Assembly (NCBI GenBank): GCA_049287505.1
Contig: JBAQFY010000297.1
Span: 1 to 5,034 of the forward strand
From: NIOZ-UU13 sp049287505
Lineage (GTDB): Bacteria; Planctomycetota; Phycisphaerae; Sedimentisphaerales; Anaerobacaceae
Direction: 5' to 3'
DNA: 5,034 nucleotides
The notes beneath the pieces were generated by a model, which searched no databases, was not told the origin of the DNA, and was given only the letters and a program-made list of their open reading frames with translations. This document shows positions 1-4,820 of this stretch, piece after piece. The translations under genes and the position numbers were made by a program. The stretch's first letter is position 1. Every line of letters begins with the position of its first letter.

Positions 1-78
1 CCCGTCCTGGCGGGCATTTACTGCGTGATTTAAATCGCGTTTGGCCTGGGTCAACCAATCTCTCGACCTATCCGGCAT
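1..78 (-). CDS. HEPN-domain protein, N-terminal fragment
   Basis: Only the first 26 codons are inside the window; the gene runs off the left edge. The peptide begins MPDRSRDWLTQAKRDLNHA and continues VNARQDG. The W-x2-QA-x2-DL-x2-A pattern is typical of the first helix of small HEPN-domain proteins. The family is known mainly as the partner of a minimal nucleotidyltransferase (MNT) in two-gene toxin-antitoxin modules, where HEPN acts as an RNase-like toxin; some members are orphan. The catalytic R-x4-H motif would lie near the C-terminus, outside the window, so activity cannot be judged. The ATG at 78 is preceded by AAGGA (90-86) with a 7-nt spacer. Another ATG at 85 is out of frame. The gene lies 101 bp after the hydrolase and seems to be a separate unit. 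The family call rests on a short stretch and is moderately sure. Confidence 0.6.
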   Translation of the reverse strand, partial: MPDRSRDWLTQAKRDLNHAVNARQDG

Positions 79-119
79 TTTTCATTCCTTTCTGGATAGA
101 CATTACTCTTTCCCTCCTT
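68..119 (-). promoter_or_regulatory. Strong Shine-Dalgarno with 11-codon leader ORF overlapping the HEPN start
   Basis: A consensus AGGAGG (118-113) stands 9 nt before an ATG at 103. That ATG opens an 11-codon frame, MSIQKGMKNAG, which stops with TAG at 70-68, just inside the HEPN gene and in another frame. The HEPN start at 78 has its own weaker AAGGA. The mini-ORF could couple or tune HEPN translation, or the strong site could be chance. If transcription starts from the TATAAT box at 129-124, the AGGAGG would sit at the very 5' end of the mRNA, which weakens the leader-peptide reading. Confidence 0.3.
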
Positions 120-123
120 GATT

Positions 124-150
124 ATTATAAATCTAAACGTCTGATTTAAC
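124..150 (-). promoter_or_regulatory. Possible promoter for the HEPN gene (perfect -10, weak -35)
   Basis: Reading leftwards, TATAAT lies at 129-124, a perfect sigma70 -10 box. The hexamer about 17 bp upstream (TGGTTA) matches only 3 of 6 positions of TTGACA. Transcription would begin near 117, giving a leader of about 40 nt before the HEPN ATG at 78. In an AT-rich spacer a TATAAT can arise by chance, so the call is tentative. Confidence 0.3.
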
Positions 151-179
151 CAGCTTTTTTATTCTCAGAGTAGCTATTT

Positions 180-1031
180 TCAAAGCTGAGTTGTGATTCT
201 TGAGCGTCTGTCTTTAATAATTTTGGGGCCGTTGCTGAGCACACCAGAGATTGCCATATCTCTAAAGTCAGCCATCGGGTCGTAGAATTTTTTGCTCAAA
301 TTGACTGTGTTTAGCATCAAGCCGGGGCGATTCTGTCGTAGCTGTTTTGCTATTTTGCCGTCCGGCTGGATAAAAAAAGATGGATACGGCGAATAATATC
401 CGCTCGAATTCGCGCAGCTCGCCCAGAAATGATTTGTCGCCGCCCGGCACTGCATTGTCTGGCGCATAATGTGCGTATGTACGCTCGGCCCCTTTTGGCG
501 GGCGTTGTAAAACGACTGGAAAATGCAGTTGACTTTTTGCTTATATAATTGTCGATAAATCTCCGGAAACCGCAAATCAAAACATATCAGCAGCGAGCAT
601 TTCACGCCGTTAATGGTAAAGTCCACAAACCTGCTGCCCGGCGTAAGCCTTCGCAAATCGCCCGGCGTGCAAAACCTTTTATCGTAGCGGTCAACAATTT
701 TGCCCTCAGGATTTATTAGGTAAAGAGTATTATGCGGCTTGTTCGGCTCAGTTAATGGGTGCGTGCTGCCCAGAACTACCCACAGGTGTAATTCACAGGC
801 AAGGGCCATAATCTTTTGCGTCTCTTCTTTCAGCAGGTCCCAATCGTAGCCCTCGAAGTTCGGAAAGTCCGTGCCCACATAGCCACTAAGAGCACATTCG
901 GAAAAATGAACGATATGTGCTTTGGCCTTTTTCGATTTGCGTAAAAACTCGCAGATTATTTTGGAGTTTCTCTTTATCGAAGCCCCCACGGCAAACTGGC
1001 ACGTCGCAACTTTAATCACACCATCAGCCAT
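180..1031 (-). CDS. Carbon-nitrogen hydrolase (nitrilase superfamily), substrate unknown
   Basis: This 283-residue protein has the nitrilase fold's catalytic triad in the expected order and spacing: Glu45 in SECALSGY, Lys118 in DKRFC, and the nucleophile Cys150 in ICFDLRFPE. The N-terminus (VIKVATCQFAVG) is the usual first strand, and the length fits a single-domain amidase. Such cytoplasmic enzymes hydrolyse amides, carbamoyl groups or nitriles through a thioester on the cysteine. The CFDLRFPE block is closer to the omega-amidase/Nit-type amidases than to N-carbamoylputrescine amidase, but the substrate cannot be named. The ATG at 1031 has AGGAG (1041-1037) 5 nt upstream, overlapping the argC stop codon, so the two genes are probably cotranscribed and translationally coupled. 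Adjacency to argC might hint at amino-acid metabolism, but this is weak evidence. No frameshift or missing catalytic residue is seen. Confidence 0.9.
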   Translation of the reverse strand: MADGVIKVATCQFAVGASIKRNSKIICEFLRKSKKAKAHIVHFSECALSGYVGTDFPNFEGYDWDLLKEETQKIMALACELHLWVVLGSTHPLTEPNKPHNTLYLINPEGKIVDRYDKRFCTPGDLRRLTPGSRFVDFTINGVKCSLLICFDLRFPEIYRQLYKQKVNCIFQSFYNARQKGPSVHTHIMRQTMQCRAATNHFWASCANSSGYYSPYPSFFIQPDGKIAKQLRQNRPGLMLNTVNLSKKFYDPMADFRDMAISGVLSNGPKIIKDRRSRITTQL

Positions 1032-1039
1032 TGCTGCTC

Positions 1040-2047
1040 CTATGCCAACCCCAGGGTTTCTTCAAGTCCGAAGATGATATTCATATTCTGAATCGCCTGG
1101 CCGGCTGCGCCCTTTACCAAATTGTCGATGGTTGAAAAGCAAACAATTCTGCCCTTGACGTTGGTTGCGAAGATATGGCAGTAATTTGTCCCTGCGACAT
1201 CTTTGACGGCAGGAGCATCCCTGCACACCTGCACAAAAGGCTCGGCGTTATAAAAATCGTCATAGAGCTTCAACAGTTGTTCGCTGGTGACTTTTTCTTT
1301 CGGCTGGCAATAAACCGTCGAGAGAATTCCTCTGTCGAAAGGTCCTACATGCGGTTGAAACAGCACGGTAACCGTCTTCCCCGCGATTTCGCTTGCTATT
1401 TGTTCGATTTCCGGCATGTGGCGATGAATGCCGATGCCGTAGGGGAAAAAATTCTCGTTCATATTCGGAAAATGAAATTTACTCGAAGGTTTCATCCCCG
1501 CCCCCGATGCTCCCGTTACCGCGTTGACGATAACGGTCTCGGTTTCTATCAGGTCTTCTTTTAGCAGCGGGGCAATGGCAAGCGAGGCTCCGGTTGGGTA
1601 ACAGCCGGGATTAGCGACGAGCTTTGCACCTTTTATCTGTTCGCGGAAAAGCTCAGGCAGGCCGAACACGGCGTGCTTTAAATTCTCGGTATCGGTATGC
1701 TTGACGTAATACTTTTCATAAACTGCAACATCTTTGATGCGGTAATCGGCACTAAAGTCGATTACTTTCAATCCCGCATCTAAAAGTTTCGGCACAAATC
1801 CCATAGAGACCTTATGAGGCAGACAACAAAGGACGACATCAGCCAAGTCCGACAGCTTGTCTAAATCCAACGGCTCGATTTGCAGAGGGCACCGTCCTTT
1901 AAATTGCGGGAAAACTTCCTGCACGGCTCCGCATTCTTCCGGCAGAGCGGTCAAATAAGTAAGCTCAGCCTCGCTGTGCTGCAGGAGAATCCGTATCGAT
2001 TCGGCACCGGTATATCCGCTTGCTCCGATTATCGCCACTTTTATCAT
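1040..2047 (-). CDS. argC: N-acetyl-gamma-glutamyl-phosphate reductase
   Basis: ArgC catalyses the third step of arginine biosynthesis: NADPH-dependent reduction of N-acetyl-glutamyl phosphate to N-acetyl-glutamate semialdehyde, in the cytoplasm. The 335-residue length is normal for the family. The N-terminal Rossmann motif GASGYTGAE (8-16) binds NADP. The nucleophile is Cys149 in the signature NPGCYPTGAS. The GIHRHMPEIEQ block (205-215) carries the catalytic-region histidines His208/His210. NENFFPYGIG just before it is also characteristic. The ATG at 2047 is supported by AAAGGA (2060-2055) with 7 nt spacing. A candidate promoter overlaps the end of the upstream transporter gene, and the hydrolase follows after 8 nt. 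No other arginine genes are in the window. rplM-rpsI-argC order is something I recall from other bacterial lineages, which would make the transporter between rpsI and argC a local insertion. Confidence 0.96.
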   Translation of the reverse strand: MIKVAIIGASGYTGAESIRILLQHSEAELTYLTALPEECGAVQEVFPQFKGRCPLQIEPLDLDKLSDLADVVLCCLPHKVSMGFVPKLLDAGLKVIDFSADYRIKDVAVYEKYYVKHTDTENLKHAVFGLPELFREQIKGAKLVANPGCYPTGASLAIAPLLKEDLIETETVIVNAVTGASGAGMKPSSKFHFPNMNENFFPYGIGIHRHMPEIEQIASEIAGKTVTVLFQPHVGPFDRGILSTVYCQPKEKVTSEQLLKLYDDFYNAEPFVQVCRDAPAVKDVAGTNYCHIFATNVKGRIVCFSTIDNLVKGAAGQAIQNMNIIFGLEETLGLA

Positions 2048-2080
2048 TATGTCTTCCTTTCCCTTCTCAAGTATCAGCCA

Positions 2081-2109
2081 AGAATATCAGTTTCACTTTT
2101 ATCAGTCAA
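2081..2109 (-). promoter_or_regulatory. Candidate sigma70 promoter for argC and the hydrolase
   Basis: On the minus strand TTGACT (2109-2104, 5 of 6 to consensus) is followed after exactly 17 bp by TATTCT (2086-2081, 4 of 6). Transcription would start near 2074, about 27 nt before the argC ATG. The -35 hexamer overlaps the last codons and stop of the transporter gene. This would let argC be expressed independently of its upstream neighbour. No operator was recognised. Confidence 0.5.
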
Positions 2110-2968
2110 GTTTCCTCCTTACTAAAACGATTGCACAAGCGCTAATAACTAACACAGTACCGAAAAGGCAAGTCACAGTCAAAGGTTCGTTGAATATTAT
2201 TGTACCGGCTATATAACACAGCATAGGTTCAAACAAAAGCAATAATGAGCCGACCTTGACCGGCACATATTTAAATCCCTCCGTCATCAACAACTGTCCC
2301 ACGGTGACACCGGCGCCGATAGCAAGCAGTATAAAGACCCCTTTTAAGCCAATGCCGCCTCCGGTGGTAAAAGCCGGCACTATAACCAGCCACATACCCA
2401 CCGCACACTGGGAAAAGTAAATTGCAAGTGAATCGTCGGTATCGTGGAGTTTACGTATGAGCGTTATAGCTATACCGGCAATCATTGCCCCGAGGACGGC
2501 CAAAAGCTCATATTTACCAAAGACCAGCAATGGAGAACTCTGCTGCTTGTCATAAGCAATGAAGTAAATACCCACCATGGCCGTTACGATGGAACCAAAA
2601 TCCAACCGCCGAAGCCGTTCCCTCAGGAAAATCGCACTTATAATGCCTGCGAAGATAGGGTAAGAGCTTGCCAGTACCATTCCCTTTCCCAGTCCCAGTT
2701 TCGTAATAGATATAAGAGCTATAGAGACGGCTATGCCCCCGGTTAGCCCACGTAAAAACAGCAGCTTCTTGTTATTAAAGACGAGCTTAACTCGTCCCGA
2801 CATGGCAGCGGCGGCGATCAGGCCCAGCCCTAAGACGAACCGAAAGAAAGCCAATCTGTATGCGCCTATATATGAGCCCGATTTGACCAGACAGCCGGTC
2901 ATGCAGAAAAAACCGCATGCCAAAATTATCAGAGTAGCTCCTTTGGTTTTATGTTCCAACCTTTGCAT
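2102..2968 (-). CDS. EamA/DMT-superfamily transporter, 10 membrane segments
   Basis: This is a very hydrophobic protein of about 288 residues with ten predicted membrane spans, near residues 11-28, 37-56, 69-89, 95-115, 122-139, 153-171, 180-200, 208-227, 236-258 and 262-284. They form two five-helix EamA repeats. Family signs are the RERLRRLDFGSIVTAMVGI turn between helices 4 and 5 and the FNEPLT turn before the last helix. Such inner-membrane carriers usually export or take up metabolites (amino acids, nucleosides, sugars); the substrate cannot be told here. The frame is open back to a GTG at 2995, but that lies inside the rpsI terminator stem, and the ATG at 2983 directly follows the U-tract. 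I prefer the ATG at 2968, which has a GGGG Shine-Dalgarno-like run (2981-2978) 9 nt upstream; 2983 remains possible. No clear promoter was found, so expression may depend on terminator read-through or an unseen start. Confidence 0.85.
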   Translation of the reverse strand: MQRLEHKTKGATLIILACGFFCMTGCLVKSGSYIGAYRLAFFRFVLGLGLIAAAAMSGRVKLVFNNKKLLFLRGLTGGIAVSIALISITKLGLGKGMVLASSYPIFAGIISAIFLRERLRRLDFGSIVTAMVGIYFIAYDKQQSSPLLVFGKYELLAVLGAMIAGIAITLIRKLHDTDDSLAIYFSQCAVGMWLVIVPAFTTGGGIGLKGVFILLAIGAGVTVGQLLMTEGFKYVPVKVGSLLLLFEPMLCYIAGTIIFNEPLTVTCLFGTVLVISACAIVLVRRKLD

Positions 2969-2983
2969 CGCAATATGCCCCAT

Positions 2984-3012
2984 AAAAAAAGCCACCGGAA
3001 ATTCCAGTGGCT
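2984..3012 (-). terminator. Rho-independent terminator after rpsI
   Basis: In the leftward transcript a 9-bp stem (arms 3012-3004 and 2998-2990, AGCCACTGG with CCGGTGGCT, one G-U pair) closes a 5-nt loop. A run of seven U follows (2990-2984, sharing one base with the stem). It lies 28 nt past the rpsI stop, as expected for the end of the rplM-rpsI unit. The opposite strand lacks a good U-tract. Confidence 0.88.
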
Positions 3013-3040
3013 CTTTGATAAATCCAGAATAATTTTTAAA

Positions 3041-3511
3041 CTACCGCTTCGAGAACTGGAATCTTTTCCTTGCACCGCTTTGTCCGGGCTTTTTCCTCTC
3101 GACCATCCTGGGGTCGCGGGTAAGATGCCCGCCGTCCCGCAGTGCCTGGACATAGTTTTCATCATACTTTTTCAACGCCCTGGCAATTCCCAGCAGCGAG
3201 GCGCCTGCCTGCCCGGTAGTTCCACCGCCCTTGACATTGATGAAGACATCAAAAGATTTTTCCGCATTGACCGCCGCCAGGGGCGCCAGCACTGCTTTTC
3301 TGTCTTGCTCACGAACAAAGTAGTCTTTAAGCTCCTTCTTGTTGACGAACAATTTGCCCTCGCCGGGTTTTATTCGGACACGGGCAACGGAGCTTTTTCT
3401 TCTGCCGGTACCCCACCAGTAACCACTCCTTGGTTCACCGGCCTGGCTCGATGCTTTTTTGGTCTGAGCACTTACGTTGACACTAAGCTTATCGGTTTTG
3501 GTCTCTGTCAT
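3041..3511 (-). CDS. rpsI: 30S ribosomal protein S9
   Basis: S9 is a 30S head protein whose C-terminal tail reaches the P-site tRNA. The core begins at YWWGTGRRKSSVARV (31-45). It continues through the signature GGGTTGQAGASLLGIARAL (95-113) and the basic tail LTRDPRMVERKKPGQSGARK, and ends with the universal QFSKR. At 156 residues it is longer than the roughly 130-residue E. coli protein because of a polar N-terminal extension of about 30 residues (MTETKTDKLSVNVS and on). Such extensions occur in several phyla. The ATG at 3511 is supported by GAGGAA (3526-3521) 9 nt upstream, so the extension is likely real. It follows rplM after an unusually long repeat-rich gap and is closed by a terminator. 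Confidence 0.97.
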   Translation of the reverse strand: MTETKTDKLSVNVSAQTKKASSQAGEPRSGYWWGTGRRKSSVARVRIKPGEGKLFVNKKELKDYFVREQDRKAVLAPLAAVNAEKSFDVFINVKGGGTTGQAGASLLGIARALKKYDENYVQALRDGGHLTRDPRMVERKKPGQSGARKRFQFSKR

Positions 3512-3557
3512 AACAACTCGTTCCTCGTGAAAATCCTAATATCGAAATCCGAAGCAA

Positions 3558-3633
3558 AGTAGTTAATTGGTTAATTGGTACTTCGTATAAAACTCACCAC
3601 TCACCAATTAACTACTCACCACTCACCAATTAT
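3558..3633. repeat. Direct and inverted repeats in the rplM-rpsI spacer
   Basis: A 19-bp unit, ACTCACCACTCACCAATTA, occurs at 3592-3610 and 3614-3632 with a 22-bp period. Each unit holds two copies of the heptamer ACTCACC (GGTGAGT on the coding strand). A perfect 14-bp inverted repeat joins 3558-3571 (AGTAGTTAATTGGT) with 3603-3616 around a 31-nt loop. A further 8-bp complementary segment pairs 3572-3579 with 3625-3632. The transcript could therefore fold in alternative ways. There is no coding potential, and no U-tract makes it a terminator. Confidence 0.85.
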
Positions 3634-3636
3634 TTC

Positions 3637-3672
3637 TTTCGTGCTTCGTGCTTTTTTAGTTTTCGTGCTTCG
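3637..3672. repeat. 12-bp direct repeat TTTCGTGCTTCG, two copies
   Basis: Identical 12-mers lie at 3637-3648 and 3661-3672, 24 bp apart, with a partial third (CGTGCTT) directly following the first. On the coding strand they read as CGAAGCACGAAA. They sit between the rplM stop and the heptamer repeats and look like low-complexity, slippage-prone intergenic DNA. Confidence 0.75.
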
Positions 3673-3690
3673 AATTTCCAAAATTGTCCA

Positions 3691-4122
3691 TCAGTTCAAT
3701 TCTATCTTTTCAGGTTTTTGGGCCTGGTTCTCATGTTCCGGGCCTCTATAAACCTTCAACTTTTTGAGCATTTTTCTGCCGAGCTTGTTCTTCGGCAGCA
3801 TCCTCCTTATGGCCAGTTCAACAACCTTTTCAGGTTTTTTCGCCATCATATCGGCAAAGCTGACGAATTTATGCCCGCCGGGAAAGTGCGTGTAATAATC
3901 ATACTCCTTTTTCTGGGCCTTTTTGCCGGTAATCCTTACTTTCTCGGCATTCACTACAATCACATAGTCGCCCGTATCGACGTGCGGCGTATATGTGGGC
4001 TTGTTTTTTCCCATAAGTATAGGCGCAATTTTAGCCGCCATTCGACCGAGAACGGCCCCATCGGCGTCCACAAGCAGCCATTTCTGCTCGAGTTGTCCTT
4101 TTGTTGCCATAAAACTCTTCAT
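3691..4122 (-). CDS. rplM: 50S ribosomal protein L13
   Basis: L13 is an early-assembling 50S protein that binds 23S rRNA. All family blocks are present in order in 143 residues: WLLVDADGAVLGRMA (15-29), YTPHVDTGDYVIVVNAEK (44-61), THFPGGHKFVSF (78-89), AIRRMLPKNKLGR (104-116) and KLKVYRGPEHENQAQKP (121-137). The length is normal. The ATG at 4122 gives the start MKSFMATKGQ; a second in-frame ATG at 4110 is possible, since both have only weak GA-rich Shine-Dalgarno sequences. I keep 4122 because the MKSF-type start fits the family. It is the first gene after a strong promoter, and rpsI follows in the usual L13-S9 order, though with a 179-bp gap rather than a few bases. Confidence 0.97.
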   Translation of the reverse strand: MKSFMATKGQLEQKWLLVDADGAVLGRMAAKIAPILMGKNKPTYTPHVDTGDYVIVVNAEKVRITGKKAQKKEYDYYTHFPGGHKFVSFADMMAKKPEKVVELAIRRMLPKNKLGRKMLKKLKVYRGPEHENQAQKPEKIELN

Positions 4123-4155
4123 AGAAACACTCTCTTTCGCTACATAAAAAGTGGT

Positions 4156-4183
4156 ATTTTACCGAATTTAACCAAGCTGTCAA
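4156..4183 (-). promoter_or_regulatory. Strong sigma70 promoter for rplM-rpsI
   Basis: Reading leftwards, a perfect TTGACA (4183-4178) is separated by 16 bp from TAAAAT (4161-4156, 5 of 6 to TATAAT). The predicted transcription start near 4149 leaves a leader of about 27 nt before the rplM ATG. It is the best promoter match in the window, as expected for ribosomal protein genes. No obvious L13-binding leader structure fits in so short a leader. Confidence 0.75.
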
Positions 4184-4310
4184 ACTATTTTTGAGGATAA
4201 AATTTTGAAAGATTTTACGAATATGAAATGAGCCAATGAAGAAATGTTTTGGTTATTGCCTTATAACATTTAATTATGCGAGACACAAAGCACGAGCGAC
4301 CATTCACGAA

Positions 4311-4343
4311 TCATGAGCATCCCATTGAGTTTCCGCTGCTCAA
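4311..4343 (-). pseudogene. Second copy of the nrdJ 3' end (relic tail)
   Basis: In the leftward direction this stretch reads LSSGNSMGCS followed by TGA (4313-4311). The nrdJ gene ends FNCGNSMGCS with TAG at 4823-4821. Bases 4313-4336 match 4823-4846 at 23 of 24 positions; the only difference is a synonymous glycine codon (GGA for GGC). Beyond these 24 bases similarity fades quickly. Conservation at the amino-acid level plus a different working stop codon suggests it was once a coding NrdJ C-terminus rather than a random duplication. It overlaps the stop of the unknown gene by three bases and is in that gene's -1 frame. Confidence 0.6.
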
Positions 4344-4762
4344 TTTTTTGCCAAAGTTGACATTACGTACAAATGACGATGGTCTTCTTCCTCAACAATT
4401 TTATAGTTTACAACTATCCTTTTTTCATCTGCAAATAAGATTCTTTTGCGTTCCAAAAGCATTCTTACACAATCCTCGGCTTCGAAGCGTGTTAGCAGAG
4501 CGGACTTGTCGACTTTTTTGACGATAGCCCGCACTTGCCGTTGCTGCCTCTTTTCCTTCAAAAAAGAAAGATTCCAGCAAACTACAGCACAGCCGATAGC
4601 ATTTTCGAAGAGTTCATCGTCAATGGCATCCAACAAAGGCTTAGCAAAATCAAGTATGACTTCAGACATTTTCCTGGCGGGAAAAGATTGTTGTGGCCGC
4701 AGAGGTTCAACTTCATATTGCGTGCTGCGGCTCATCCTCCTGAGTTTCCTCATTCCACCCAT
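4340..4762 (-). CDS. Hypothetical protein downstream of nrdJ
   Basis: This 140-residue protein was not recognised as a named family. It has no signal peptide or membrane span. The N-terminus is basic and probably disordered (MGGMRKLRRMSRSTQ). It is followed by a helical segment KMSEVILDFAKPLLDAI (31-47), an alanine/cysteine-rich patch AIGCAVVCWNLSFL (55-68), a lysine/arginine-rich stretch (70-87), and a predicted helix-strand end with DCVRMLLERKRILFADEKRIVVNYKIV (97-123). The ATG at 4762 is well supported by AAAGGA (4777-4772) with a 9-nt spacer, 58 bp after the nrdJ stop, so it is likely cotranscribed with nrdJ. It ends LAKN-stop within a six-A run, directly against the relic NrdJ tail; one inserted base or a -1 slip would extend it with LSSGNSMGCS. 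Because two NrdJ tail copies flank it, it may have been inserted at the nrdJ 3' end. It is likely a real gene; function unknown. Confidence 0.75.
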   Translation of the reverse strand: MGGMRKLRRMSRSTQYEVEPLRPQQSFPARKMSEVILDFAKPLLDAIDDELFENAIGCAVVCWNLSFLKEKRQQRQVRAIVKKVDKSALLTRFEAEDCVRMLLERKRILFADEKRIVVNYKIVEEEDHRHLYVMSTLAKN

Positions 4763-4820
4763 AGTGCCGAATCCTTTCGACTAAGTTTCGGTTCAGGATG
4801 TCAATAAAAAATAATTGATT

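Noticed and set aside
2929..3165. 78-codon minus-strand frame overlapping rpsI and the transporter start
   Set aside because: It is out of frame with two real genes and crosses the terminator.
2951..3562. 203-codon plus-strand open frame opposite rpsI
   Set aside because: It is antisense to S9, and the terminator and repeat spacer also fall within it; no domain or ribosome-binding support was seen.
3558..3633. CRISPR-like array in the rplM-rpsI spacer
   Set aside because: The repeats are only 19 bp with 3-bp separation and no spacers; there are no cas genes.
4141..4146. ATG-TAG start-stop pair in the rplM leader
   Set aside because: A two-codon frame without a Shine-Dalgarno is most likely chance in an AT-rich leader.
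3718..4194. 158-codon open frame on the plus strand opposite rplM
   Set aside because: It is antisense to a clear L13 gene, has no recognisable family motif and reflects the codon pattern of the real gene.
4247..4272. Short inverted repeats in the spacer upstream of rplM as a terminator for the nrdJ unit
   Set aside because: The stems are 5 to 7 bp, AT-rich, overlap each other and have no following U-tract.
4799..4804. TTGACA hexamer between nrdJ and the small gene as a promoter
   Set aside because: No acceptable -10 hexamer lies 15 to 19 bp downstream.
4446..4807. Plus-strand frames opposite the hypothetical gene
   Set aside because: They overlap each other and lack Shine-Dalgarno sites, while the minus-strand gene has a good one and fits the neighbouring gene direction.
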